DNA from: Paenibacillus antri
Lineage (GTDB): Bacteria > Bacillota > Bacilli > Paenibacillales > YIM-B00363
DNA: 64,000 nt
Assembly (NCBI RefSeq): GCF_005765165.1
Contig: NZ_VCIW01000013.1
Span: forward strand, 62,001-126,000
Direction of reading: 5' to 3'
Positions 22,259-31,334 of the stretch are shown piece by piece. The stretch's first letter is position 1; each line of letters opens with the position of its first letter. The notes beneath the pieces were generated by a model. The model made no database searches. It was not told the DNA's origin and was given only the letters and a program-made list of their open reading frames with translations. Position numbers and translations under genes: made by a program.

Positions 22259-24103
22259 TTGGTACTTCAGGTGACGAACAGTCCATTCCATCAAGAGCAA
22301 GTCGATCTCTTGAACCGGCTGCTCCCGACGTTGTCGGAATCGCAGCGCATCTGGCTCAGCGGCTACTTGTCCGCGATCCAAGGCGGAGCGGTCGCTTCCG
22401 TTCCGACCGGCGCGCAGGCGACGGCGGCTCCAACGGCTCCGACGGCCGGCGCGATCTCTAAGGAGGTCACGATTCTATACGGCTCCCAGACCGGCAACAG
22501 CCAGCGGCTGTCGAAGAAGCTGGGCGAGAAGCTGCAAGCGCAAGGGTTCCAGGTGACGCTCTCCTCGATGGGGGACTTCAAGACGAATAATTTGAAGAAG
22601 GTCGAGACGCTCTTGATCGCGGTCAGCACGCACGGCGAAGGCGATCCGCCCGACAACGCGATTCCGTTCTACGAATTCCTGCACAGCAAGCGGGCGCCAC
22701 GGCTGGAAGGAATGCGATTCTCCGTGCTGGCGCTCGGCGATACGTCGTACGAGAAATTTTGCCAGACGGGCAAAGATTTCGACAAGCGTCTCGAGGAGCT
22801 CGGCGCGAGCCGTCTGACGCCGCGCGTCGATTGCGACGTCGATTACGACGAGCCGGCCGCCGAGTGGATGAATCAAGTGACCGAGGCGCTGAACGCGGCA
22901 TCGGGCTCGAGCTCGTCCGCCGCCGCGGCGGCCGTCGCGCTCTCGGGCGCGGGCATTCCGGGCGCGGCGGTATCGGAATATTCGCGGACGAATCCGTTCG
23001 AGGCCGAGGTGCTCGAAAACTTGAACTTGAACGGCCGCGGCTCCGATCGCGAGACGCGCCACATCGAGCTGTCGCTCGAGGGCTCGAACCTGGACTATGA
23101 GCCGGGCGATTGCCTGGGCGTCTACGCACAAAACCATCCGCGCCTCGTGGAACAATTGATCGAGGCGATGGGCTGGAACGCGGAAGAACTCGTTCCGGTG
23201 AACAAGAACGGCGATCAACGTCCGCTCCGCGAGGCGTTGTCCAGAAATTTCGAAATTACCGTGCTGACGAAGCCGCTGCTCGAGCAAGCCGCGAAGCTGA
23301 GCTCGAACGGCGCGCTGCAAGAGCTCGTCTCCGAGGGCCGCGAGGCGGACCTTCGCGCCTATGCCGCGGAGCGGGATTTGCTCGACTTGGTGCAGGATTA
23401 CAATCTTAAAGGAATTCCGGCGAAGGAGTTCGCCGCGATTCTTCGGAAGCTGCCGGCTCGCTTGTATTCGATCTCCAGCAGCTCGAAGGCGAACCCGGGC
23501 GAGGTGCATCTGACGATCCGGAAGGTACAGTACGAGGCGCAAGGCCGGGAGCGTTACGGCGTCTGCTCGACGTACGTCGCCGAGCGGCTTGCGCCGGGCG
23601 ATACGGTGCCGGTGTACGTGCATCAAAATCCGAACTTCAAGATGCCGCAAAACCCGGACGCCCCGATCATCATGATCGGACCGGGGACCGGGGTGGCGCC
23701 GTTCCGCGCGTTCCTCGGCGAGCGGGAAGAGATCGGCGCCTCCGGCAAGTCGTGGTTGTTCTTCGGCGACCAGCACTTCGCTACGGATTTCTTATATCAG
23801 ACCGATTGGCAGCGGTGGTTGAAGGACGGCGTGCTGACCCGCATGGACGTGGCGTTCTCCCGCGATACGGACAAGAAAGTGTACGTGCAGCACCGGATGC
23901 TCGAGAAGAGCAAGGAGCTGTACCAATGGCTTCAGGAAGGCGCCAGCGTGTACGTATGCGGCGACGAGAAGCGGATGGCGCACGACGTGCACGCCGCGCT
24001 CGGCGCCATCATCGAGCGGGAAGGCGGCTTCAGTCCGGAGGAAGCGGCGGAATATCTCAGCCGCATGCAGCAAGATAAGCGTTATCAGCGGGACGTCTAC
24101 TAA
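22259..24103 (+). CDS. cysJ: Sulfite reductase [NADPH] flavoprotein alpha subunit
   Basis: This closely follows Bacillus CysJ. The N-terminal LQVTNSPFHQEQVDLLNRLL precedes a flavodoxin domain (VTILYGSQTGNSQRLSKKLG, STHGEGDPPDNA, LGDTSYEKFCQTGKDF; about residues 70-205). An FAD domain with RLYSISSS and a C-terminal NADPH domain (IGPGTGVAPFRAFL, VYVCGDEKRMAHDV, ending KRYQRDVY) follow. It passes electrons from NADPH to the CysI haemoprotein to reduce sulfite to sulfide in assimilation. I set the start at TTG 22259 because GAGAGGG lies about 9 bases upstream and homology begins there. An ATG at 22166 gives an unrelated extension. The product is 614 aa. Confidence 0.95.
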   Translation: MVLQVTNSPFHQEQVDLLNRLLPTLSESQRIWLSGYLSAIQGGAVASVPTGAQATAAPTAPTAGAISKEVTILYGSQTGNSQRLSKKLGEKLQAQGFQVTLSSMGDFKTNNLKKVETLLIAVSTHGEGDPPDNAIPFYEFLHSKRAPRLEGMRFSVLALGDTSYEKFCQTGKDFDKRLEELGASRLTPRVDCDVDYDEPAAEWMNQVTEALNAASGSSSSAAAAAVALSGAGIPGAAVSEYSRTNPFEAEVLENLNLNGRGSDRETRHIELSLEGSNLDYEPGDCLGVYAQNHPRLVEQLIEAMGWNAEELVPVNKNGDQRPLREALSRNFEITVLTKPLLEQAAKLSSNGALQELVSEGREADLRAYAAERDLLDLVQDYNLKGIPAKEFAAILRKLPARLYSISSSSKANPGEVHLTIRKVQYEAQGRERYGVCSTYVAERLAPGDTVPVYVHQNPNFKMPQNPDAPIIMIGPGTGVAPFRAFLGEREEIGASGKSWLFFGDQHFATDFLYQTDWQRWLKDGVLTRMDVAFSRDTDKKVYVQHRMLEKSKELYQWLQEGASVYVCGDEKRMAHDVHAALGAIIEREGGFSPEEAAEYLSRMQQDKRYQRDVY

Positions 24104-24145
24104 TCGGGTTCCCGTCCTTCAAATCGCGAGAGGAGTACGAGCGAC

Positions 24146-25867
24146 ATGTCAGAAAACAACTTGCTGTCACCGAACAGCGCGCCGCATAGCGACGTAGAGG
24201 ATATCAAGCGTCGAAGCAACTACCTGCGGGGCACGCTGGAGGCGACGCTGGAAGACAGAATCACCGGGTCGATCCCCGAAGACGATAATCGATTGATGAA
24301 GTTCCACGGCAGCTACATGCAGGACGACCGGGACCTGCGCAACGAGCGGAAGAAGCAGAAGCTCGAGCCGGCATACCAATTCATGCTCCGCGTCCGCGCC
24401 GCGGGCGGCGTCGTGACGCCGCAGCAGTGGCTCATGATGGACCGCGTGGCGCAGAAATACGCGAATGGCACGATTCGCCTCACGACGCGCCAGTCGTTCC
24501 AGCTTCACGGCGTGCTCAAGTGGAACATGAAGTCTACGATCCAAGAAGTGAACGAAGCGCTGCTCAGCACGCTCGCCGCTTGCGGCGACGTCAACCGGAA
24601 CGTCATGTGCAACCCGAATCCGCATCAATCCGAGATTCACGGCGAGGTGTACGAATGGGCGAGCAAGGTGAGCGCGCATCTCGACCCTCGGACGCGGGCG
24701 TATCATGAAATCTGGCTGGACGAGGAAAAGGTGTTCGACAGCCGCGAGCACGAGCCGGTCGAGCCGATCTACGGTCCGGTCTACTTGCCGCGGAAGTTCA
24801 AGATCGGCATCGCCGTGCCCCCGTCCAACGACGTCGACGTCTTCTCGCAGGACCTAGGCTTCATCGCGATCGTCGAGAACGGCAAGCTGGCCGGCTTCAA
24901 CGTAGCCGTCGGCGGCGGCATGGGCATGACGCACGGCGACGCGAAGACGTATCCGCAAGTGTCGCGCGTCATCGGATTTATCAAGCCGGAGCAAATCGTC
25001 GACGTCGCCGAGAAGATCGTTACGATCCAGCGCGACTACGGCGACCGTTCCGTGCGCAAGCACGCGCGCTTCAAGTATACGATCGACGACCGCGGGCTCG
25101 AATGGCTCGTCGGCGAATTGCATGCCCGCCTCGGGTATGAGCTCGAAGAAGCGCGTTCGTACCATTTCGAGAGCAACGGCGATCGGTACGGATGGGTGAA
25201 GGGGACCGACGGCAAGTGGCACTTCACGATGTTCATCCAGAACGGTCGGGTCAAAGACTTCGAGGGCTACGAGCTGATGACGGGGCTGCGCGAGATCGCG
25301 AAGGTCCATACGGGCGACTTCCGATTGACGGGGAATCAGAATCTGATCATCAGCAACGTATCGAGCCAGAAGAAAAAGAAGATCGAAGACCTGATCAAGA
25401 CGTACGGTCTCCACGACGGAGCTCATCATACGGCGCTGCAGCGCAACTCGATGGCATGCGTCGCGCTGCCGACGTGCGGACTCGCGATGGCCGAAGCGGA
25501 GCGGTACTTGCCGGAGCTGCTCGGCAAGATCGAGCCGATGCTCGACGAGAACGGCTTACGCGAGGAGGACATCGTCATCCGCATGACGGGCTGCCCGAAC
25601 GGCTGCGCCCGTCCGATGCTGGCGGAGCTCGGCTTCATCGGCAAGGGGCCGGGCAAGTACAATATGTACTTGGGCGGCGGCTTCGCGGGGCAGCGGCTGA
25701 ACAAGCTGTATCGAGAAAACATCGGCGAGAAGGAAATTCTCGACGAGCTGAAGCCGATCTTCAAGCGCTACGCGACGGAGCGCGAGGACGGCGAGCGCTT
25801 CGGCGACTTCGTCATCCGCGCGGGTTACGTCAAGGAAGTGCGCTCGGGATTGGATTTCCACGAATAA
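24146..25867 (+). CDS. cysI: Assimilatory sulfite reductase haemoprotein beta subunit
   Basis: The 573-residue protein has the two ferredoxin-like half domains and the siroheme/[4Fe-4S] ligation motif of CysI. The first cysteine pair is in [19 protein letters not shown] (about residues 438 and 444) and the second is in GCPNGCARP (about 483 and 487). The phosphate-binding loop region [16 protein letters not shown] is also kept. It receives electrons from CysJ and carries out the six-electron reduction of sulfite. It lies 42 bp after cysJ with AGAGGAG before its ATG, and a terminator follows, so the unit is cysJI alone. The APS/PAPS reductase genes are not in the window. Confidence 0.96.
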   Translation: MSENNLLSPNSAPHSDVEDIKRRSNYLRGTLEATLEDRITGSIPEDDNRLMKFHGSYMQDDRDLRNERKKQKLEPAYQFMLRVRAAGGVVTPQQWLMMDRVAQKYANGTIRLTTRQSFQLHGVLKWNMKSTIQEVNEALLSTLAACGDVNRNVMCNPNPHQSEIHGEVYEWASKVSAHLDPRTRAYHEIWLDEEKVFDSREHEPVEPIYGPVYLPRKFKIGIAVPPSNDVDVFSQDLGFIAIVENGKLAGFNVAVGGGMGMTHGDAKTYPQVSRVIGFIKPEQIVDVAEKIVTIQRDYGDRSVRKHARFKYTIDDRGLEWLVGELHARLGYELEEARSYHFESNGDRYGWVKGTDGKWHFTMFIQNGRVKDFEGYELMTGLREIAKVHTGDFRLTGNQNLIISNVSSQKKKKIEDLIKTYGLHDGAHHTALQRNSMACVALPTCGLAMAEAERYLPELLGKIEPMLDENGLREEDIVIRMTGCPNGCARPMLAELGFIGKGPGKYNMYLGGGFAGQRLNKLYRENIGEKEILDELKPIFKRYATEREDGERFGDFVIRAGYVKEVRSGLDFHE

Positions 25868-25880
25868 TCATAGAACGAGA

Positions 25881-25913
25881 AGAGTCGGCCTTTCGGGGTC
25901 GGCTCTTTTTTTT
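25881..25913 (+). terminator. Rho-independent terminator of cysJI
   Basis: A ten-pair stem (AGAGTCGGCC with GGTCGGCTCT, two G-T pairs) is followed by a run of ten T residues. Confidence 0.9.
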
Positions 25914-25952
25914 GTGCGAGCCGAGCCTAGTCGTCATTTTCCAAGGAAACGA

Positions 25953-26003
25953 TTGACACCTACGGAACGAGACGTTATTCTAATAAAAACCGACTGGTCA
26001 GTC
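25953..26003 (+). promoter_or_regulatory. Promoter and operator of the TetR-SDR-GNAT operon
   Basis: TTGACA (25953-25958) and TATTCT (25976-25981) are 17 bp apart. The palindrome GACTGGTCAGTC (25992-26003) begins a few bases after the expected transcription start. It is typical of TetR-family operators and points to autorepression. Confidence 0.75.
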
Positions 26004-26030
26004 ATTTTAAACGATTGCGGGGGAGACGCG

Positions 26031-26654
26031 ATGCCGAAAGTCAGCGACGCGTACAAAGAGAAGAAGCGAGCGGACATTCTGCGGCATGCGCTGGCCTGCT
26101 TCGGCGAGAAGGGATTTCAGAGCGCGACGATCGACGAGATCGCCCTCCGATGCGGTATGAGCAAGGGCGCGATCTACGGTTACTTCGCAAGCAAGGAAGA
26201 GATGTACATCCGCTTGATGGAGTCCGGCACGGAGGAGATGTTCCGGATGCTTCGCGACGATTTCGCCGGCTTGCCGGCCGTCCATAAGCTCCGGACGCTG
26301 ATCCGCCATTATCGGAATCAGGAGCTCACGAGCGAATGGGTCGGCGCGGGCAGGGTGCATATGGAGTTCTGGATTCATTCGGCGCGGAACGAGGACGTGA
26401 AGCGCGTGATGGTCGACCGCTACGAACGATTCGTCGCGCTTGTGGAAGAGATCGTAGAGGAAGGCAAGCGGGAGGGCGTCTTCGGGGACGTGCATGCGCG
26501 GGAAATGTCGGAATTGTTCTGGGCGATGGCCGACGGCATCTTCCTGCGGATCACGGTGTTGGATCGGCAAGAGCTGTACGAGAAATTATGGGACGACGCG
26601 GAGGAGATGTTCCTCCGAACATTGTCGCGGAACGGAGACGGAGCGGCGTTATGA
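26031..26654 (+). CDS. TetR/AcrR-family repressor
   Basis: The 207-residue protein has the TetR helix-turn-helix at the N-terminus (KRADILRHALACFGEKGFQSATIDEIALRCGMSKGAIYGYFASKEEMY) and an all-helical ligand domain with VHMEFWIHSARN and ELFWAMADGIFLRI. The start at 26031 has GGGGGAGA upstream and follows the operator. Its stop overlaps the SDR gene by four bases. It most likely represses its own operon in the absence of an unknown ligand. Confidence 0.92.
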   Translation: MPKVSDAYKEKKRADILRHALACFGEKGFQSATIDEIALRCGMSKGAIYGYFASKEEMYIRLMESGTEEMFRMLRDDFAGLPAVHKLRTLIRHYRNQELTSEWVGAGRVHMEFWIHSARNEDVKRVMVDRYERFVALVEEIVEEGKREGVFGDVHAREMSELFWAMADGIFLRITVLDRQELYEKLWDDAEEMFLRTLSRNGDGAAL

Positions 26655-27661
26655 AGATTCTAGTACTAGGCGGGACTCGGTTCGTAGGCAAGCATATGGT
26701 CGAGGCGGCGACGGCGCGGGGACACGAGGTGACGCTGTTCAATCGGAATCAGCGGCCGGGCGTCTTCCCCGACTTGGAGACGCTCGTAGGCGATCGGGAC
26801 GGAGACTTGAAGGCGCTGGAGGGAAGAACATGGGACGCCGTGATCGACACGTGCGGGTACGTGCCTAGAATCGTGAAGAAATCGTTGGAGGCGCTTGCGA
26901 GCCGCGTCGGTCATTACACCTTCATCTCCACGTTGGACGTGTACGACCAGCCCGATGTCGTGGGCATCGACGAGAGTCATCCGCTCGCGCCGCTGTCCGA
27001 CGAATCGGTCGAGGACGTTCAAGACGCATACGGCCCGTTGAAGGCGCGTTGCGAGCAGGAGGTCGAACGAGCGATGCCGGGGCGAAGCCTGATCGTCCGC
27101 TGCGGCTTGGTCGTCGGCCCGGGAGATCTGTCCGATCGATTCACGTACTGGCCTACCCGTATCGCGAGAGGCGGGGAGACGTTGGCTCCCGGCAACCCGA
27201 ACGCTCCGATCCAATGGATCGACGCCAGAGACTTGGCCGGATGGGTCGTACGCATGATCGAACGGCAAGCTCATGGCGTCTACAATGCGACCGGGCCCCA
27301 ACCATGGGCGACGGTCGGAGACGTCCTGAGTCGGAGCAACGCAGCGCTCGGGTCGCCTGCGGACTTCGTCTGGGTGGAGGAACCGTTCTTGCTGGAGCGG
27401 GGCGTGGGCTTCTGGATCGAGTTGCCGCTCTGGCTGCCGGAGAAGGAAAACTTAGGCGGCATCATGACGCTTAACGTCTCGAAGGCGGTCCGGGAGGGAT
27501 TGACGTTTCGTCCGCTGGAAGACACCGTTCGAGACACGTTCGCGTGGGACCGGGCGAGGGGCGCCGACGTCAAGCGCGTCGCGGGACTCGACGCGGAGAA
27601 GGAGCGGCGGCTGCTCGACGAGTGGCGCCGCTTCTTGGACGCGCGGATGCAGGGGGCTTGA
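26651..27661 (+). CDS. NAD-dependent epimerase/reductase (extended SDR)
   Basis: The 336-residue protein starts with MKILVLGGTRFVGKHMVEAA, a Rossmann dinucleotide site. It continues with DAVIDTCGYVPRIV, FISTLDVYDQP and YGPLKARCEQEVERA, whose tyrosine and lysine are the SDR catalytic pair. PIQWIDARDLAGWVVRMIE and a C-terminal substrate domain follow. It resembles the reductase/epimerase subgroup often annotated from Bacillus and Streptomyces without known substrate. It is translationally coupled to the TetR gene and is the main candidate for its regulated function. Confidence 0.87.
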   Translation: MKILVLGGTRFVGKHMVEAATARGHEVTLFNRNQRPGVFPDLETLVGDRDGDLKALEGRTWDAVIDTCGYVPRIVKKSLEALASRVGHYTFISTLDVYDQPDVVGIDESHPLAPLSDESVEDVQDAYGPLKARCEQEVERAMPGRSLIVRCGLVVGPGDLSDRFTYWPTRIARGGETLAPGNPNAPIQWIDARDLAGWVVRMIERQAHGVYNATGPQPWATVGDVLSRSNAALGSPADFVWVEEPFLLERGVGFWIELPLWLPEKENLGGIMTLNVSKAVREGLTFRPLEDTVRDTFAWDRARGADVKRVAGLDAEKERRLLDEWRRFLDARMQGA

Positions 27662-27664
27662 TCG

Positions 27665-28177
27665 ATGATAAAGATGAACCTGACTCTCGAACGGGCGACC
27701 GCTTCCTCGCTCCTCGTCGTTCACGCCTTATGGGAGGACGCCTATCGGTTCATGGCCGCGAACGGCATCGAGCAGTGGCGTCCCGAGCAAGTGACGTTGG
27801 CAGCCGTAACGTACGCCTTCGAGCGTAGCGAGATGTTTCTCGTCCGCGACGCGTCCGAGAACGTCTTCGTCGGCACCTTCTTTCTGCTCCGTTCGGACCC
27901 TCATGTCTGGAAGGGCGACGAGCGGCCGGACGCGGCGTACTTACACCGTCTCGTCGTCGGACGCCGCTACGCGGGACTTGGGCTCGGGAAGCGGATGCTG
28001 GAGCTGGCGGAAGCGTACATGCGGGACCGCGGGATCGCTTGCTTCCGGCTCGATTGCATGGCGGACAACGCCAAGTTGAACGCCTTCTACCGTTCGGCGG
28101 GCTTCGCGTACAAGGGCCGCGCGGACGGCGCCGGCTGGAGCGCGAGCTTATACGAGAAAGAGCTGAGTTCATCATAG
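27665..28177 (+). CDS. GNAT N-acetyltransferase
   Basis: The 170-residue protein has the GNAT acetyl-CoA site LVVGRRYAGLGLGKRMLELAE and the following beta5-alpha4 segment CFRLDCMADNAKLNAFYRSAGF. It lies 3 bp after the SDR gene, so it is the third gene of the TetR-controlled operon. The substrate is unknown. Confidence 0.87.
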   Translation: MIKMNLTLERATASSLLVVHALWEDAYRFMAANGIEQWRPEQVTLAAVTYAFERSEMFLVRDASENVFVGTFFLLRSDPHVWKGDERPDAAYLHRLVVGRRYAGLGLGKRMLELAEAYMRDRGIACFRLDCMADNAKLNAFYRSAGFAYKGRADGAGWSASLYEKELSSS

Positions 28178-28192
28178 TAAATCGATCAATCA

Positions 28193-28227
28193 CGGCGGTC
28201 CGCCCATAGGCGGCACCGCCTTTTTTT
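28193..28227 (+). terminator. Rho-independent terminator
   Basis: A stem CGGCGGTCCGCC/GGCGGCACCGCC with a short loop is followed by seven T residues. Confidence 0.85.
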
Positions 28228-28310
28228 CGTTGAACGGGAAAGGAAAGTAGCATAAGATGGAAGGAAAGGAACCAAATCCATCCAGCTGCTGGCAAGGAGG
28301 CGCGACGAGG

Positions 28311-29228
28311 ATGACGTCTTTCAAACCGACGATGAACGTCGAGCAAGCCAAGGCGGCGCTGCAGCGTATCGAAGGCGTTCCGGTCGAGGAAGCGACGCCG
28401 ATTGAGATGGGCGAGATCAGCCGCGCGTTCCGCTACGCCGTCGGCGGCGAGGAGCGCATCGTCCATTTCAAATTCGACATGTCCGGCGTCGAGAAGACGA
28501 GATATATGGCGGAGCGATACGGGCCGATCTTGGGACTGCCTCGCGTGCTGAAGACCGGTTCCGTCGACGGCATCCCGTACACGGTGTCCGAGCTGCTGCC
28601 GGGCAAACCCCTGAGCCGGCTTCGCGAAGAGGAGCTGCTTGCGGCGATGCCCGATCTCGTTCGCCGGTTTCGCGAGCTGAACCGCATCCGGGGTTCCGAG
28701 GCGGACGGATACGGCTGGATATCGGCCGGGGGGAAGGCAGTCTACCCCAGCTGGGGAGCGTTCGTCGCATCGCTGTTCAGCGAGGAGCAAGAAGGGTTCT
28801 ATGCAGGGTGGACGGCGTTGTTCGATCAAGGCATTCTGGAGCGGGACGTCTTCGACGCGGTATACGCCGCGATTCGCGAGCTTCTGCCTTACGCGCCGAA
28901 GGAGAAATATTTGGTCCATGGCGATTTTCACTTCTGGAACATGTTGTCCGACGGCGCGGCGGTGACGGGCATCGTCGATTGGGAGATGGCCATGTACGGC
29001 GATTTCATGTTCGACGTAGCCGTTCTGCATCTCTGGCATCCTCAGGCGCGCTTCCCGGAGCGCGTGCGCGAAGCGTGGGAAGCGGAAGGAGAAGCGATCC
29101 CGCGGTTCGAGGAGCGGTTGCGCTGTTACCGGTTGATCAAAGGGTTGGACGGGTTACGGTTTTACGCCAAGAAAGGGGACCGGCCGGCATATGACTTTAT
29201 GAAGAGCGAGCTGATGCCGCTGCTTTGA
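28311..29228 (+). CDS. APH-family phosphotransferase
   Basis: The 305-residue protein has the protein-kinase-like APH fold. The catalytic loop LVHGDFHFWNML contains the Brenner motif HxDxxxxN, and the metal-binding IVDWEMAMYGD follows. An N-terminal ATP lobe includes RIVHFKFDMSG and a hinge YTVSELLPG. It is the hygromycin/aminoglycoside-like branch; many chromosomal members phosphorylate sugars or unknown small molecules. The ATG at 28311 is chosen over 28257 because AAGGAGG lies 10 bases upstream. A Nudix gene follows after 15 bp. Confidence 0.85.
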   Translation: MTSFKPTMNVEQAKAALQRIEGVPVEEATPIEMGEISRAFRYAVGGEERIVHFKFDMSGVEKTRYMAERYGPILGLPRVLKTGSVDGIPYTVSELLPGKPLSRLREEELLAAMPDLVRRFRELNRIRGSEADGYGWISAGGKAVYPSWGAFVASLFSEEQEGFYAGWTALFDQGILERDVFDAVYAAIRELLPYAPKEKYLVHGDFHFWNMLSDGAAVTGIVDWEMAMYGDFMFDVAVLHLWHPQARFPERVREAWEAEGEAIPRFEERLRCYRLIKGLDGLRFYAKKGDRPAYDFMKSELMPLL

Positions 29229-29243
29229 ACGGGAGCGAGGTCT

Positions 29244-29735
29244 GTGGAGGCGAAACAGGAGCGGGAGCACCGCCATACCGGCGTGTATGGGGTATGCGTG
29301 TCGGATCAACGATTGCTGGTCATTCGGAAAAGGCTGGGTCCGTACTCAGGGCAATACGACTTGCCGGGCGGGAGACTAGAGCCTTCGGAGTCGTTGGAAC
29401 AAGCGGTGATGCGGGAGTTCCGGGAGGAGACGGGGACGGCGGTTCGAGTCGTCTCCAGCATCGGCGTCTGCGATTTCCAAGTGTTGTGGACGCTAAAGGA
29501 TCGCTCGACGGAACGATTGCATCATATCGCGATGCTCTATCAGGTGGAGGTTGACCGTCGGGCGGAGGTTCATCCGATCGAGGCGTTCCCCGAACAAGAT
29601 TCCGACGGGGCGGTCTGGTTGCCGCCGGAGGAGATCGAGCCTCGCGCCGCCTCGCCGGCGGTCCTTCAAGCGGTCGAATGGCTTCGCTCTCATCGCTTGT
29701 CCGTCGCTAGAAGCTTGTTCGATTACAGAACGTAG
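29244..29735 (+). CDS. Nudix hydrolase, 163 aa
   Basis: A single Nudix domain with the complete box GGRLEPSESLEQAVMREF then REETGTAV (Gx5Ex7REUxEExGU). The family hydrolyses nucleoside diphosphates linked to another group; specificity cannot be read. The start is a GTG preceded by GGGAGCGAGG. It probably forms a two-gene operon with the phosphotransferase. Confidence 0.9.
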   Translation: MEAKQEREHRHTGVYGVCVSDQRLLVIRKRLGPYSGQYDLPGGRLEPSESLEQAVMREFREETGTAVRVVSSIGVCDFQVLWTLKDRSTERLHHIAMLYQVEVDRRAEVHPIEAFPEQDSDGAVWLPPEEIEPRAASPAVLQAVEWLRSHRLSVARSLFDYRT

Positions 29736-29736
29736 A

Positions 29737-29775
29737 GAAAGAGAGCGCGAGTGTTCTCACGCTCTCTTTCCCTTA
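29737..29775. terminator. Bidirectional terminator
   Basis: A long stem (GAAAGAGAGCG with CGCTCTCTTTC) lies between the Nudix gene and the convergent crystallin-like gene, with A/T-rich flanks on both sides. Confidence 0.85.
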
Positions 29776-30150
29776 TTGCAGGATTTGGAGAATGTTTTGC
29801 GGCGGCACGCGGGTGCTTCGAATCGTCTCGATCTGCGCGTCCGTCAAGCGTCGCCCCACGACGATGAGCGAGGACATCCGGTCGTTGTAATCCGCCAAGT
29901 CCGCGACATTCGTATTGCCGCGGAACACGCGCATCGTGCCTCGGAAATCGGTTCTCGAAAACAGCAGCAACGTCACCAGCCTGCTGTTCACGACGTTCCG
30001 AAGCCGGAAGCTGGACAGTTGCCCGTTGAAGCCGAGCGCGCGCGCATCGCGGATGGCGACGCCTCCGCGTCTCAGCTGGATGCGTCGGCCTGCGAAGTTA
30101 ACGTCGGCGAACATCTCCAGTCTGACATCGCGATTGACCATAGTAGACAT
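29773..30150 (-). CDS. Beta/gamma-crystallin-like protein
   Basis: The 125-residue protein has two Greek-key motifs: VRLEMFADVNFAGRRIQL...FNGQLSSFRL and VTLLLFSRTDFRGTMRVF...YNDRMSSLIV. The second keeps the Ca-binding signature (N/D)(N/D)xx(S/T)S as NDRMSS; the first has NGQLSS, with Gly in place of the second acidic or amide residue. A helical tail (LTDAQIETIRSTRVPPQNIL) follows. There is no signal peptide, so it is intracellular or spore-associated. Microbial members bind calcium weakly and are known from stress and spore contexts; a role here is not established. Confidence 0.75.
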   Translation of the reverse strand: MSTMVNRDVRLEMFADVNFAGRRIQLRRGGVAIRDARALGFNGQLSSFRLRNVVNSRLVTLLLFSRTDFRGTMRVFRGNTNVADLADYNDRMSSLIVVGRRLTDAQIETIRSTRVPPQNILQILQ

Positions 30151-30272
30151 AACCCCTTCCCTATGAGGATATGTAGTAGTCTATGACAGCCCGGAAGGAG
30201 TGGCATGGGTAGATGCGAGGCGATAGATGACTATTTCTAGCCCGTCGGCCGATAGAAAGGGGAGGGTTCGAA

Positions 30273-31250
30273 GTGAAGGCGATGATGTATACCTCTTACG
30301 GAACCGCGGAACGACTCGCGCTGCAAGAAGCGGAGAAGCCGATTCCCGCTTCCGGCGAAGCGTTGATCCGAGTGTATGCCGCATCCTTGAATTCATGGGA
30401 CTGGGATTTGTTAAGAGGGAAGCCGTGGTTGACCCGCCTTGAGGGGCTGAGAACCCCGAAGTACAGCATATTGGGAGCGGACATTGCCGGACGGGTGGAA
30501 GCGGTGGGCAGCGGCGTCCATGCGTTCCGTCCCGGGGATGAAGTGTTCGGGGACCTCTCCGGCTGCGGCTTCGGCGGATTTTCCGAATACGTTAGCGCTC
30601 GAGCGGACGTTTTGTCGTTGAAGCCGGCCGGCATGTCGTTCGAGGAAGCCGCGTCGGTTCCCCAGGCGGGCGTCCTTGCTTTACAGGGTTTGAGGGTCAA
30701 GGGAGGCATCAAGAGAGGACAGAACGTATTGATCAACGGCGGGGGCGGAGGCGTAGGAACGTTCGCGGTGCAGCTCGCTAAGATGTACGGTGCAGACGCG
30801 ACCGTCGTCGACGCCGCCGGGAAGCTGGATAAGCTCGTCTCGATCGGCGCGGATCGAGTCGTCGACTACGCGGCGGAGGATATTTCGAAAATGGGAGAAA
30901 CCTACGACCTCGTCCTAGATGTAGTGGGCAATCGATCCGCGCTGGATTTCATCCGGATCCTGCGCCCGCAAGGCTCCTACGTCATGGTCGGAGGGGCCGT
31001 CCGTCGATTGGTTCAGCTGCTTCTCCTCGGCCCGCTGCTTTCGATGGCGACCCGCAAGAAATTAAGCATCTTGATCCACAGACCGAACCCGCAGGATCTG
31101 CGGCTGTTGGGCGAGTTCTATGCGGCCGGAAAGCTTGCGCCCGTCATCGATCGATGTTACCCGCTGCGGGAGGCGGCCGAAGCTTTCGAATATTTCGGGA
31201 GCGGACGTCATGTCGGGAAAATCGTCATTCGCATGGAACCGGAGAGTTAA
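30273..31250 (+). CDS. Zinc-independent MDR oxidoreductase (quinone-reductase-like)
   Basis: The 325-residue protein has the medium-chain dehydrogenase/reductase layout: an N-terminal GroES-like domain (ALIRVYAASLNSWDWDLLRG, ILGADIAGRVEAVGSG, PGDEVFGD) and a Rossmann domain with INGGGGGVGTFAVQLAK. It lacks the structural-zinc cysteine cluster, so it is of the quinone oxidoreductase/enoyl-reductase type using NADPH. The start is a GTG with AAAGGGGAGGG upstream. Confidence 0.9.
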   Translation: MKAMMYTSYGTAERLALQEAEKPIPASGEALIRVYAASLNSWDWDLLRGKPWLTRLEGLRTPKYSILGADIAGRVEAVGSGVHAFRPGDEVFGDLSGCGFGGFSEYVSARADVLSLKPAGMSFEEAASVPQAGVLALQGLRVKGGIKRGQNVLINGGGGGVGTFAVQLAKMYGADATVVDAAGKLDKLVSIGADRVVDYAAEDISKMGETYDLVLDVVGNRSALDFIRILRPQGSYVMVGGAVRRLVQLLLLGPLLSMATRKKLSILIHRPNPQDLRLLGEFYAAGKLAPVIDRCYPLREAAEAFEYFGSGRHVGKIVIRMEPES

Positions 31251-31334
31251 TAAATAGGAAAATCTATTGCCAGGTCCGCTTCGCTGACCAATAATGGAGG
31301 CATTACCATTTTCAAAGCATAAGGATGATGAACC

